The position numbers and the translations under genes were made by a program. From NCBI GenBank assembly GCA_964036045.1, contig CAXIWF010000526.1, positions 1-64,000 of the forward strand: a DNA stretch of 64,000 nucleotides, read 5' to 3'. Below, in pieces: positions 26,401-38,585 of the stretch (position 1 is the first letter of the stretch; every line of letters starts with the position of its first letter). Under the pieces are notes generated by a model, which saw only the letters and a program-made list of their open reading frames with translations, had not been told where the DNA came from and made no database searches. Origin of the DNA: Eutreptiella sp. 'Long Island Sound 2002'. Its lineage: Eukaryota > Euglenozoa > Euglenophyceae > Eutreptiales > Eutreptiaceae.

Positions 26401-29350
26401 ATTTTCCGAGAATTTTCCGAGAATTTTCCGAGAATTTTCCGGGAATTTTCGGAGAATTTTCTGAGAATTTGCCGAGAATTTTCCGAGAATTTTCCGAGAA
26501 TTTTCCGAGAATTTTCCGAGAATTTTCCGAGAATTTTCTGAGAATTTTCCGAGAATTTTCTGAGAATTTTCCGAGAATTTTCCGAGAATTTTCCGAGAAT
26601 TTTCCGAGAATTTTCGGAGAATTTTTCGAGAATTTTCCGAGAATTTTCCGAGAATTTTCCGAGAATTTTCCGAGAATTTTCCGGGAATTTTCGGAGAATT
26701 TTCTGAGAATTTTCCGAGAATTTTCCGAGAATTTTCCGAGAATTTTCCGAGAATTTTCCGAGAATTTTCCGAGAATTTTCTGAGAATTTTCCGAGAATTT
26801 TCTGAGAATTTTCCGAGAATTTTCGGAGAATTTTCCGAGAATTTTCCGAGAATTTTCGGAGAATTTTTCGAGAATTTTCCGAGAATTTTCCGAGAATTTT
26901 CCGAGAATTTTCCGAGAATTTTCCGGGAATTTTCGGAGAATTTTCTGAGAATTTTCCGAGAATTTTCCGAGAATTTTCCGAGAATTTTCCGAGAATTTTC
27001 TGAGAATTTTCCAAGAATTTTCCGAGATTTTTCCGAGAATTTTCCGAGAATTTTCCGAGAATTTTCCGAGAATTTTCCGAGAATTTTCTGAGAATTTTCC
27101 GAGAATTTTCCGAGAATTTTCCGAGAATTTTCCGAGAATTTTCTGGCAATTTTCCGAGAATTTTCCGAGAATTTTCCGAGAATTTCCGAGAATTTTCCGA
27201 GAATTTTCGGAGAATTTTTCGAGAATTTTCCGAGAATTTTCCGAGAATTTTCCGAGAATTTTCCGAGAATTTTCCGGGAATTTTCGGAGAATTTTCTGAG
27301 AATTTTCCGAGAATTTTCCGAGAATTTTCCGAGAATTTTCCGAGAATTTTCCGAGAATTTTCCGAGAATTTTCTGAGAATTTTCCAAGAATTTTCCGAGA
27401 TTTTTCCGAGAATTTTCCGAGAATTTTCCGAGAATTTTCCGAGAATTTTCCGAGAATTTTCCGAGAATTTTCTGAGAACTTTCCGAGAATTTTCCGAGAA
27501 TTTTCCGAGAATTTTCCGAGAATTTCCGAGAATTTTCCGAGAATTTTCCGAGAATTTTCCGTCAATTTTCCGAGAATTTTCTGAGAATTTTCCGAGAATT
27601 TTCCGAGAATTTTCCGAGAATTTTCCGAGAATTTTCCGAGAATTTTCCGAGAATTTTCCGAGAATTTTCCGAGAATTTTCCGAGAATTTTCCGAGAATTT
27701 TCCGAGAACTTTCCGAGAATTTTCCGAGAATTTTCCGAGAATTTTCCGAGAATTTTCCGAGAATTTTCTGAGAATTTTCCGAGAATTTTCCGGGAATTTT
27801 CCGAGAATTTTCCGAGAATTTTCTGAGAATTTTCCGAGAATTTTCCGAGAATTTTCCGAGAATTTTCCGAGAATTTTCTGGCAATTTTCCGAGAATTTTC
27901 CGAGAATTTTCCGAGAATTTCCGAGAATTTTCCGAGAATTTTCGGAGAATTTTTCGAGAATTTTCCGAGAATTTTCCGAGAATTTTCCGAGAATTTTCCG
28001 AGAATTTTCCGGGAATTTTCGGAGAATTTTCTGAGAATTTTCCGAGAATTTTCCGAGAATTTTCCGAGAATTTTCCGAGAATTTTCCGAGAATTTTCCGA
28101 GAATTTTCTGAGAATTTTCCAAGAATTTTCCGAGATTTTTCCGAGAATTTTCCGAGAATTTTCCGAGAATTTTCCGAGAATTTTCCGAGAATTTTCCGAG
28201 AATTTTCTGAGAACTTTCCGAGAATTTTCCGAGAATTTTCCGAGAATTTTCCGAGAATTTCCGAGAATTTTCCGAGAATTTTCCGAGAATTTTCCGTCAA
28301 TTTTCCGAGAATTTTCTGAGAATTTTCCGAGAATTTTCCGAGAATTTTCCGAGAATTTTCCGAGAATTTTCCGAGAATTTTCCGAGAATTTTCCGGGAAT
28401 TTTCGGAGAATTTTCTGAGAATTTGCCGAGAATTTTCCGAGAATTTTCCGAGAATTTTCCGAGAATTTTCCGAGAATTTTCCGAGAATTTTCTGAGAATT
28501 TTCCGAGAATTTTCTGAGAATTTTCCGAGAATTTTCCGAGAATTTTCCGAGAATTTTCCGAGAATTTTCGGAGAATTTTTCGAGAATTTTCCGAGAATTT
28601 TCCGAGAATTTTCCGAGAATTTTCCGAGAATTTTCCGGGAATTTTCGGAGAATTTTCTGAGAATTTTCCGAGAATTTTCCGAGAATTTTCCGAGAATTTT
28701 CCGAGAATTTTCCGAGAATTTTCCGAGAATTTTCTGAGAATTTTCCGAGAATTTTCTGAGAATTTTCCGAGAATTTTCCGAGAATTTTCCGAGAATTTTC
28801 CGAGAATTTTCGGAGAATTTTTCGAGAATTTTCCGAGAATTTTCCGAGAATTTTCCGAGAATTTTCCGAGAATTTTCCGGGAATTTTCGGAGAATTTTCT
28901 GAGAATTTTCCGAGAATTTTCCGAGAATTTTCCGAGAATTTTCCGAGAATTTTCTGAGAATTTTCCAAGAATTTTCCGAGATTTTTCCGAGAATTTTCCG
29001 AGAATTTTCCGAGAATTTTCCGAGAATTTTCCGAGAATTTTCTGAGAATTTTCCGAGAATTTTCCGAGAATTTTCCGAGAATTTTCCGAGAATTTTCTGG
29101 CAATTTTCCGAGAATTTTCCGAGAATTTTCCGAGAATTTCCGAGAATTTTCCGAGAATTTTCGGAGAATTTTTCGAGAATTTTCCGAGAATTTTCCGAGA
29201 ATTTTCCGAGAATTTTCCGAGAATTTTCCGGGAATTTTCGGAGAATTTTCTGAGAATTTTCCGAGAATTTTCCGAGAATTTTCCGAGAATTTTCCGAGAA
29301 TTTTCCGAGAATTTTCCGAGAATTTTCTGAGAATTTTCCAAGAATTTTCC
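23471..29350 (+). repeat. Expanded B array 1
   Basis: CCGGGAATTTTCGGAG...CTGAG units start at 23,471, 23,636, 23,878, 24,043, 24,208, 24,450, 24,626, 24,868, 25,033, 25,198, 25,451, 25,693, 26,055, 26,439, 26,681, 26,923, 27,274, 28,009, 28,393, 28,635, 28,877 and 29,228. Spacings are mostly 165 (15 units), 242 (22 units), 362 and 384 bp. The later part repeats a 384-242-242-351 module of 1,219 bp (26,055-27,274 and 28,009-29,228). Confidence 0.8.
24472..25296 (+). repeat. Second copy of a ~990-bp tandem duplication inside B array 1
   Basis: Reading line by line, 23,521-24,306 and 24,511-25,296 agree at every base I compared at an offset of 990 bp (90 units). The copies diverge by one whole unit at each side, near 23,471/24,450 and 24,307/25,297. 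The paralogous B arrays 2 and 3 have only one copy of this stretch. Confidence 0.8.
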
Positions 29351-29725
29351 GAGATTTTTCCGAGAATTTTCCGAGAATTTTCCGAGAATTTTCCGAGAAT
29401 TTTCCGAGAATTTTCCGAGAATTTTCTGAGAACTTTCCGAGAATTTTCCGAGAATTTTCCGAGAATTTTCCGAGAATTTCCGAGAATTTTCCGAGAATTT
29501 TCCGAGAATTTTCCGTCAATTTTCCGAGAATTTTCTGAGAATTTTCCGAGAATTTTCCGAGAATTTTCCGAGAATTTTCCGAGAATTTTCCGAGAATTTT
29601 CCGAGAATTTTCCGAGAATTTTCCGAGAATTTTCCGAGAATTTTCCGAGAATTTTCCGAGAACTTTCCGAGAATTTTCCGAGAATTTTCCGAGAATTTTC
29701 CGAGAATTTTCCGAGAATTTTCCGA

Positions 29726-29757
29726 GAATTATCCGAGAATTATCCGAGAATTTCCGA
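29726..29757 (+). repeat. K landmark, copy 4
   Basis: Same signature; follows expanded B array 1 and leads directly to a G-type J. Confidence 0.8.
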
Positions 29758-30200
29758 GAATTTTCCGAGAATTTTCCGAGAATTTTCCGAGAATTTTCCG
29801 AGAATTTTCCGAGAATTTTCCGAGAATTTTCCGAGAATTTTCCGAGAATTTTCCGAGAATTTTCCGAGAATTTTCCGAGAATTTTCCGAGAATTTTCCGA
29901 AAATTTTCCGAGAATTTTCCGAGAATTTTCCGAGAATTTTCCGAGAATTTTCCGAGAATTTTCCGAGAATTTTCCGTCAATTTTCCGAGAATTTTCCGAG
30001 AATTTTCCGAAAATTTTCCGAGAATTTTCCGAGAATTTTCCGAGAATTTTCCGAGAATTTTCCGAGAATTTTCCGAGAATTTTCCGAGAATTTTCCGAGA
30101 ATTTTCTGAGAATTTTCCGAGAATTTTCCGAGAATTTTCCGAGAATTTTCCGAGAATTTTCCGAGAATTTTCCGAGAATTTTCCGAGAATTTTCTGAGAA

Positions 30201-30253
30201 TTTCCTGAGAATTTTCCGAGAATTTTCCGAGAATTTTCCGAGAAAGTTGCGAG
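30201..30253 (+). repeat. J landmark, G-type, copy 4
   Basis: TTTCCTGAGAATTTTCC and AAAGTTGCGAG form. It follows K directly by 519 bp, with no C in between. Confidence 0.8.
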
Positions 30254-31466
30254 AATTTTCTGAGAATTTTCCGAGAGTTTTCCGAGAATTTTCCGAGAAT
30301 TTTCCGAGAATTTTCCGAGAATTTTCCGAGAATTTTCCGAGAATTTTCCGACAATTTTCCGAGAATTTTCCGAGAATTTTCCGAGAATTTTCCGAGAATT
30401 TTCCGAGAATTTTCCGAGAATTTTCTGAGAATTTTCCGAGAATTTTCCGGGAATTTTCCGAGAATTTTCCGAGAATTTTCCGAGAATTTTCCGAGAATTT
30501 TCCAAGAATTTTCCGAGAATTTTCCGAGAATTTTCGGAGAATTTTCCGAGAATTTTCCGAGAATTTTCCGAGAATTTTCCGAGAATTTTCCGAAAATTTT
30601 CTGAGAATTTTCCCAGAATTTTCCGAGAATTTTCCGAGATTTTTCCGAGAAGTTTCCGAGAATTTTCCGATAATTTTCCGAGAATTTTCCGAGAATTTTC
30701 CGAGAATTTTCCGAGAATTTTCTGAGAATTTTCCGAGAATATTCCGAGAATTTTCCGAGAATTTTCTGAGAATTTTCCGAGAATTTTCGGAGAATTTTTC
30801 GAGAATTTTCCGAGAATTTTCCGTCAATTTTCCGAGAATTTTCCGAGAATTTTCCGAGAATTTTCCGAGAATTTTCCGGGAATTTTCCGAGAATTTCCGA
30901 GAATTTGCCGAGAATTTTCTGGGAATTTTCCGAGAATTTTCCAAGAATTTTCCGAGAATTTTCCGAGAATTTTCCCAGAATTTTCCGTCAATTTTCCGAG
31001 AATTTTCCGAGAATTTTCCGAGATTTTCCGAGAATTTTCCGAGAATTTTCCGAGAATTTTCCGAGAATTTTCTGAGAATTTTCCGAGAATTTTCCGAGAA
31101 TTTTCTGAGAATTTTCCGAGAATTTTCCGAGAATTTTCCGAGAATTTTCCAAGAATTTTCCGAGAATTTTCCGAGAATTTTCCGAGAATTTTCCGAGAAT
31201 TTTCCGAGAATTTTCCGAGAATTTTCTGAGAATTTTCCGAGAATTTTCCGAGAATTTTCCGAGAATTTTCTGAGAATTTTCCCAGAATTTTCCGAGAATT
31301 TTCCAAGATTTTTCCGAGAATTTTCCGAGAATTTTCCGAGAATTTTCCGAGAATTTTCCGAGAATTTTCCGGGAATTTTCCGAGAATTTTCCGAGAATTT
31401 TCCGAGAATTTTCCGAGAATTTTCCGAGAATTTTCCGAGAATTTTCTGAGAATTTTCCGAGAATTT

Positions 31467-31561
31467 TAAGGGGAATTTTCCGAGAATTTTCCGAGAATTT
31501 TCCGAGAATTTTACGAGAATTTTCCGAGAATTTTCCGTCATTTTTCCGAGAACTTTCCAAG
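31467..31561 (+). repeat. T landmark, copy 6
   Basis: Same layout; 1,220 bp after the G-type J and 636 bp before Q 32,103. Confidence 0.85.
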
Positions 31562-33888
31562 AATTTTCCGAGAATTTTCCGAGAATTTTCCGAGAATTTT
31601 CCGAGAATTTTCCGAGAATCTTCCGAGAATTTTCCGAGAATTTTCTGAGAATTTTCCCAGAATTTTCCGAGATTTTTCCGAGATTTTTCCGAGAAGTTTC
31701 CGAGAATTTTCCGATAATTTTCCGAGAATTTTCCGAGAATTTTCCGAGAATTTTCCGAGAATTTTCCGAGAATTTTCCGAGAGTTTTCCGTCAATTTTCC
31801 GAGAATTTTCCGAGAATTTTCCGAGAATTTTCCGAGAATTTTCCGAGAATTTTCCGAGAATTTTCCGAGAATTTTCGGAGAATTTTTCGAGAATTTTCCG
31901 AGAATTTTCCGAGAATTTTCCGAGAATTTTCCGAGAATTTTCCGAGAATTTTCCGAGAATTTTCGGGGAATTTTCCGAGAATTTTCCGAGAATTTTCCGA
32001 GAATTTTCCGAGAATTTTCCGAGAATTTTTCGAGAATTTTCTGAGAATTTTCCGAGAATTTTCCGAGAATTTTCCGAGAATTTTCCGAGAATTTTCCGAG
32101 AATTGTCTGAGAATTTTCTGAGAATTTTCCGAGAATTTTCCGAGAATTTTCCGAGAATTTTCCGAGAATTTTCCGAGAATTTTCCGAGAATTTTCCGAGA
32201 ATTTTCCGAAAATTTTCCGAGAATTTTCCGAGAATTTTCCGAGAATTTTCCGAGAATTTTCCGAGAATTTTCCGAGAATTTTCTGAGAATTTTCCCAGAA
32301 TTTTCCGAGATTTTTCCGAGATTTTTCCGAGAAGTTTCCGAGAATTTTCCGATAATTTTCCGAGAATTTTCCGAGATTTTTCCGAGAATTTTCCGAGAAT
32401 TTTCCGAGAATTTTCCGAGAGTTTTCCGTCAATTTTCCGAGAATTTTCCGAGAATTTTCCGAGAATTTTCGGAGAATTTTCCGAGAATTTTTCGAGAATT
32501 TTCCGAGAATTTTCGGAGAATTTTTCGAGAATTTTCCGAGAATTTTCCGAGAATTTTCCGAGAATTTTCCGAGAATTTTCCGAGAATTTTCCGAGAATTT
32601 TCGGGGAATTTTCCGAGAATTTTCCGAGAATTTTCCGAGAATTTTCCGGGAATTTTCCGAGAATTTTCCGAGAATTTTCCGAGAATTTTCCGAGAATTTT
32701 CCGAGAATTTTCCGTCAATTTTCCGAGAATTTTCCGAGAATTTTCCGAGAATTTTCCGAGAATTTTCCGAGAATTTTCCGAGAATTTTCCGAGAATTTTC
32801 CGAGAATTTTCCGAGAATTTTCTGAGAATTTTCCGAGAATTTTCCGAGAATTTTCCGAGAATTTTCCGAGAATTTTCCGAGAATTGTCTGAGAATTTTCT
32901 GAGAATTTTCCGAGAATTTTCCGAGAATTTTCCGAGAATTTTCCGAGAATTTTCCGAGAATTTTCCGTCAATTTTCCGAGAATTTTCCGAAAATTTTCCG
33001 AGAATTTTCCGAGAATTTTCCGAGAATTTTCCGAGAATTTTCCGAGAATTTTCCCAGAATTTTCCGAGAATTTTCCGAGAATTTTCTGAGAATTTTCCGA
33101 GAATTTTCCGAGAATTTTCCGAGAATTTTCCGAGAATTTTCCGAGAATTTTCTGAGAATTTTCCGAGAATTTTCCGAGAATTTTCCGAGAATTTTCCGAG
33201 AATTTTCCGAGAATTTTCCGTCAATTTTCCGAGAATTTTCCGAGAATTTTCCGAAAATTTTCCGAGAATTTTCCGAGAATTTTCCGAGAATTTTCCGAGA
33301 ATTTTCCGAGAATTTTCCGAGAATTTTCCGAGAATTTTCCGAGAATTTTCCGAGAATTTTCCGAGAATTTTCCGAGAATTTTCCGAGAATTTTCCGAGAA
33401 TTTTCCGAGAATTTCCCGAGAATTTTCCGAGAATTTTCCGAGAATTTTCCGAGAATTTTCCGAGAATTTTCCGAGAATTTTCCGAGAATTTCCTGAGAAT
33501 TTTCCGAGAATTTTCCGAGAATTTTCCGAGAAATTTCCGAGAATTTTCCGAGAATTTTCCGAGAATTTTCCGAGAATTTTCCGAGAATTTTCCGAGAATT
33601 TTCCGAGAATTTTCCGAGAATTTTCCGAGAATTTTCCGAGAATTTTCCGAGAATTTTCTGAGAATTTTCCGAGAATTTTCCGAGAATTTTCCGAGAATTT
33701 TCCGAGAATTTTCCGAGAATTTTCCGAGAATTTTCCGAAAACTTTCCGAGAATTTTCCGAGAATTTTCCGAGAATTTTCCGAGAATTTTCCGAGAATTTT
33801 CCGAGAATTTTCCGAGAATTTTCCGAGAATTTTCTGAGAATTTTCCGAGAATTTTCCGAGAATTTTCCGAGAATTTTCCGAGAATTTT

Positions 33889-33936
33889 CTGGCGATTTTC
33901 CGAGAATTTTCCGAGAATTTACCGAGAATTTCCGAG
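33889..33936 (+). repeat. C landmark, copy 5
   Basis: Same pair of variants; first of the 1,846-bp tandem pair. Confidence 0.8.
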
Positions 33937-35389
33937 AATTTTCCGAGAATTTTCGGAGAATTTTTCGAGAATTTTCCGAGAATTTTCCGAGAATTTTCCG
34001 AGAATTTTCCGAGAATTTTCCGGGAATTTTCGGAGAATTTTCTGAGAATTTTCCGAGAATTTTCCGAGAATTTTCCGAGAATTTTCCGAGAATTTTCCGA
34101 GAATTTTCCGAGAATTTTCTGAGAATTTTCCAAGAATTTTCCGAGATTTTTCCGAGAATTTTCCGAGAATTTTCCGAGAATTTTCCGAGAATTTTCCGAG
34201 AATTTTCCGAGAATTTTCTGAGAATTTTCCGAGAATTTTCCGAGAATTTTCCGAGAATTTTCCGAGAATTTTCTGGCAATTTTCCGAGAATTTTCCGAGA
34301 ATTTTCCGAGAATTTCCGAGAATTTTCCGAGAATTTTCGGAGAATTTTTCGAGAATTTTCCGAGAATTTTCCGAGAATTTTCCGAGAATTTTCCGAGAAT
34401 TTTCCGGGAATTTTCGGAGAATTTTCTGAGAATTTTCCGAGAATTTTCCGAGAATTTTCCGAGAATTTTCCGACATTTTTCCGAGAATTTTCCGAGAATT
34501 TTCTGAGAATTTTCCAAGAATTTTCCGAGATTTTTCCGAGAATTTTCCGAGAATTTTCCGAGAATTTTCCGAGAATTTTCCGAGAATTTTCCGAGAGTTT
34601 TCCGAGAATTTTCCGAGAATTTTCCGAGAATTTTCCGAGAATTTTCCGAGAATTTTCCGAGAATTTTCCGACAATTTTCCGAGAATTTTCCGAGAATTTT
34701 CCGACAATTTTCCGAGAATTTTCCGAGAATTTTCTGAGAATTTTCCGAGAATTTTCCGAGAATTTTCCGAGAATTTTCTGAGAATTTTCCGAGAATTTTC
34801 CGGGAATTTTCCGAGAATTTTCCGAGAATTTTCCGAGAATTTTCCGAGAATTTTCCAAGAATTTTCCGAGAATTTTCCGAGAATTTTCGGAGAATTTTCC
34901 GAGAATTTTCCGAGAATTTTCCGAGAATTTTCCGAGAATTTTCCGAAAATTTTCTGAGAATTTTCCCAGAATTTTCCGAGAATTTTCCGAGATTTTTCCG
35001 AGAAGTTTCCGAGAATTTTCCGATACTTTTCCGAGAATTTTCCGAGAATTTTCCGAGAATTTTCCGAGAATTTTCTGAGAATTTTCCGAGAATATTCCGA
35101 GAATTTTCCGAGAATTTTCTGAGAATTTTCCGAGAATTTTCGGAGAATTTTTCGAGAATTTTCCGAGAATTTTCCGTCAATTTTCCGAGAATTTTCCGAG
35201 AATTTTCCGAGAATTTTCCGAGAATTTTCCGAGAATTTTCCGAGAATTTTCCGAGAATTTTCCGAGAATTTTCCGAGAATTTTCCGAGAATTTTCTGAGA
35301 ATTTTCCGAGAATTTTCCGAGAATTTTCCGAGAATTTTCCGAGAATTTTCCGAGAATTTTCCGAGAATTTTCCGAGAATTTTCTGAGAA

Positions 35390-35442
35390 TTTCCTGAGAA
35401 GTTTCCGAGAATTTTCCGAGAATTTTCCGAGAAATTTGCGAG
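35390..35442 (+). repeat. J landmark, T-type, copy 5
   Basis: AAGTTTCC and AAATTTGCGAG form, 1,517 bp after C at 33,919. Confidence 0.8.
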
Positions 35443-35734
35443 AATTTTCTGAGAATTTTCCGAGAGTTTTCCGAGAATTTTCCGAGAATTTTCCGAGAAT
35501 TTTCCGAGAATTTTCCGAGAATTTTCCGAGAATTTTCCGACAATTTTCCGAGAATTTTCCGAGAATTTTCCGAGAATTTTCCGAGAATTTTCCGAGAATT
35601 TTCTGAGAATTTTCCGAAAATTTTCCGAGAATTTTCTGAGAATTTTCCGAGAATTTTCCGAGAATTTTCCGAGAATTTTCTGAGAATTTTCCGAGAATTT
35701 TCCGAGAATTTTCCGAGAATTTTCCGAGAATTTT

Positions 35735-35782
35735 CTGGCGATTTTCCGAGAATTTTCCGAGAATTTACCGAGAATTTCCGAG
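35735..35782 (+). repeat. C landmark, copy 6
   Basis: Same pair of variants; second of the 1,846-bp tandem pair. Confidence 0.8.
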
Positions 35783-37235
35783 AATTTTCCGAGAATTTTC
35801 GGAGAATTTTTCGAGAATTTTCCGAGAATTTTCCGAGAATTTTCCGAGAATTTTCCGAGAATTTTCCGGGAATTTTCGGAGAATTTTCTGAGAATTTTCC
35901 GAGAATTTTCCGAGAATTTTCCGAGAATTTTCCGAGAATTTTCCGAGAATTTTCCGAGAATTTTCTGAGAATTTTCCAAGAATTTTCCGAGATTTTTCCG
36001 AGAATTTTCCGAGAATTTTCCGAGAATTTTCCGAGAATTTTCCGAGAATTTTCCGAGAATTTTCTGAGAATTTTCCGAGAATTTTCCGAGAATTTTCCGA
36101 GAATTTTCCGAGAATTTTCTGGCAATTTTCCGAGAATTTTCCGAGAATTTTCCGAGAATTTCCGAGAATTTTCCGAGAATTTTCGGAGAATTTTTCGAGA
36201 ATTTTCCGAGAATTTTCCGAGAATTTTCCGAGAATTTTCCGAGAATTTTCCGGGAATTTTCGGAGAATTTTCTGAGAATTTTCCGAGAATTTTCCGAGAA
36301 TTTTCCGAGAATTTTCCGACAATTTTCCGAGAATTTTCCGAGAATTTTCTGAGAATTTTCCAAGAATTTTCCGAGATTTTTCCGAGAATTTTCCGAGAAT
36401 TTTCCGAGAATTTTCCGAGAATTTTCCGAGAATTTTCCGAGAGTTTTCCGAGAATTTTCCGAGAATTTTCCGAGAATTTTCCGAGAATTTTCCGAGAATT
36501 TTCCGAGAATTTTCCGACAATTTTCCGAGAATTTTCCGAGAATTTTCCGACAATTTTCCGAGAATTTTCCGAGAATTTTCTGAGAATTTTCCGAGAATTT
36601 TCCGAGAATTTTCCGAGAATTTTCTGAGAATTTTCCGAGAATTTTCCGGGAATTTTCCGAGAATTTTCCGAGAATTTTCCGAGAATTTTCCGAGAATTTT
36701 CCAAGAATTTTCCGAGAATTTTCCGAGAATTTTCGGAGAATTTTCCGAGAATTTTCCGAGAATTTTCCGAGAATTTTCCGAGAATTTTCCGAAAATTTTC
36801 TGAGAATTTTCCCAGAATTTTCCGAGAATTTTCCGAGATTTTTCCGAGAAGTTTCCGAGAATTTTCCGATACTTTTCCGAGAATTTTCCGAGAATTTTCC
36901 GAGAATTTTCCGAGAATTTTCTGAGAATTTTCCGAGAATATTCCGAGAATTTTCCGAGAATTTTCTGAGAATTTTCCGAGAATTTTCGGAGAATTTTTCG
37001 AGAATTTTCCGAGAATTTTCCGTCAATTTTCCGAGAATTTTCCGAGAATTTTCCGAGAATTTTCCGAGAATTTTCCGAGAATTTTCCGAGAATTTTCCGA
37101 GAATTTTCCGAGAATTTTCCGAGAATTTTCCGAGAATTTTCTGAGAATTTTCCGAGAATTTTCCGAGAATTTTCCGAGAATTTTCCGAGAATTTTCCGAG
37201 AATTTTCCGAGAATTTTCCGAGAATTTTCTGAGAA

Positions 37236-37288
37236 TTTCCTGAGAAGTTTCCGAGAATTTTCCGAGAATTTTCCGAGAAATTTGCGAG
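37236..37288 (+). repeat. J landmark, T-type, copy 6
   Basis: AAGTTTCC and AAATTTGCGAG form, 1,517 bp after C at 35,765 and 1,846 bp after copy 5. Confidence 0.8.
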
Positions 37289-38490
37289 AATTTTCTGAGA
37301 ATTTTCCGAGAGTTTTCCGAGAATTTTCCGAGAATTTTCCGAGAATTTTCCGAGAATTTTCCGAGAATTTTCCGAGAATTTTCCGACAATTTTCCGAGAA
37401 TTTTCCGAGAATTTTCCGAGAATTTTCCGAGAATTTTCCGAGAATTTTCTGAGAATTTTCCGAGAATTTTCCGGGAATTTTCCGAGAATTTTCCGAGAAT
37501 TTTCCGAGAATTTTCCGAGAATTTTCCAAGAATTTTCCGAGAATTTTCCGAGAATTTTCGGAGAATTTTCCGAGAATTTTCCGAGAATTTTCCGAGAATT
37601 TTCCGAGAATTTTCCGAAAATTTTCTGAGAATTTTCCCAGAATTTTCCGAGAATTTTCCGAGATTTTTCCGAGAAGTTTCCGAGAATTTTCCGATAATTT
37701 TCCGAGAATTTTCCGAGAATTTTCCGAGAATTTTCCGAGAATTTTCTGAGAATTTTCCGAGAATATTCCGAGAATTTTCCGAGAATTTTCTGAGAATTTT
37801 CCGAGAATTTTCGGAGAATTTTTCGAGAATTTTCCGAGAATTTTCCGTCAATTTTCCGAGAATTTTCCGAGAATTTTCCGAGAATTTTCCGAGAATTTTC
37901 CGGGAATTTTCCGAGAATTTCCGAGAATTTGCCGAGAATTTTCTGGGAATTTTCCGAGAATTTTCCAAGAATTTTCCGAGAATTTTCCGAGAATTTTCCG
38001 AGAATTTTCCGTCAATTTTCCGAGAATTTTCCGAGAATTTTCCGAGATTTTCCGAGAATTTTCCGAGAATTTTCCGAGAATTTTCCGAGAATTTTCTGAG
38101 AATTTTCCGAGAATTTTCCGAGAATTTTCTGAGAATTTTCCGAGAATTTTCCGAGAATTTTCCGAGAATTTTCCAAGAATTTTCCGAGAATTTTCCGAGA
38201 ATTTTCCGAGAATTTTCCGAGAATTTTCCGAGAATTTTCCGAGAATTTTCTGAGAATTTTCCGAGAATTTTCCGAGAATTTTCCGAGAATTTTCTGAGAA
38301 TTTTCCCAGAATTTTCCGAGAATTTTCCGAGAATTTTCCGAGAATTTTCCGAGAATTTTCCGAGAATTTTCCGAGAATTTTCCGAGAATTTTCCGGGAAT
38401 TTTCCGAGAATTTTCCGAGAATTTTCCGAGAATTTTCCGAGAATTTTCCGAGAATTTTCGGAGAATTTTCTGAGAATTTTCCGAGAATTT

Positions 38491-38585
38491 TAAGGGGAAT
38501 TTTCCGAGAATTTTCCGAGAATTTTCCGAGAATTTTACGAGAATTTTCCGAGAATTTTCCGTCATTTTTCCGAGAACTTTCCAAG
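38491..38585 (+). repeat. T landmark, copy 7
   Basis: Same layout; 1,209 bp after J (one unit fewer) and 636 bp before Q 39,127. Confidence 0.85.

Larger units (their letters stand above)
17902..29725 (+). repeat. Higher-order block 4: K-C-J-T-Q-Q followed by an expanded B array
   Basis: Landmarks are K 17,902, C 19,008, J 20,509, T 21,775, Q 22,411 and Q 23,225. B units then run from 23,471 to 29,228. Through T and the first Q it follows block 3 at 8,486 bp. A + strand open stretch of 400 codons from the J anchor translates identically at 12,069-13,271 and 20,555-21,757. Where blocks 1 and 3 have only two B units before K, this block has about 6 kb of B-type repeats. Confidence 0.8.
29726..33220 (+). 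repeat. Higher-order block 5: K-J-T-Q-Q, short form without C
   Basis: Landmarks are K 29,726, J 30,201, T 31,467, Q 32,103 and Q 32,884. K to J is about 0.5 kb, against about 2.65 kb in blocks 3 and 4, because the C region is absent. The block recurs at 45.2-48.7 kb (offset 15,718, then 15,719 after a private +1 at about 47,331) and at 60.8-64.0 kb (offset 31,248, then 31,237 after loss of one unit). No B array follows the second Q; the sequence instead enters the C-J tandem pair. Confidence 0.8.
33221..37550 (+). repeat. Higher-order block 6: tandem pair of 1,846-bp C-J units
   Basis: Two C-J copies lie in direct tandem exactly 1,846 bp apart: C 33,889/35,735, TTACC 33,919/35,765 and J 35,390/37,236. 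CTGGCA, CCGAC, GATACTTTT and CCAAG variants recur in the same order in both copies. One clear private difference is CGACATTTTT at 34,471, where the second copy at 36,317 has CGACAATTTT. The unit also matches the C-J part of blocks 1, 3 and 4. Confidence 0.8.

Noticed and set aside
21296-29341. A 2,681-codon open frame on the - strand and dozens of others of 64-1,851 codons on both strands
   Set aside because: All are by-products of a stop-free 11-bp unit. Frames overlap on both strands and in several phases over the same bases, most apparent starts are TTG created by CCAAG, GTCAA or TTGTCTGAG variants, ends fall at CTGAG or GTCAA units, and length differences are whole 11-bp units with no preference for multiples of three units. 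No signal of coding selection is visible.
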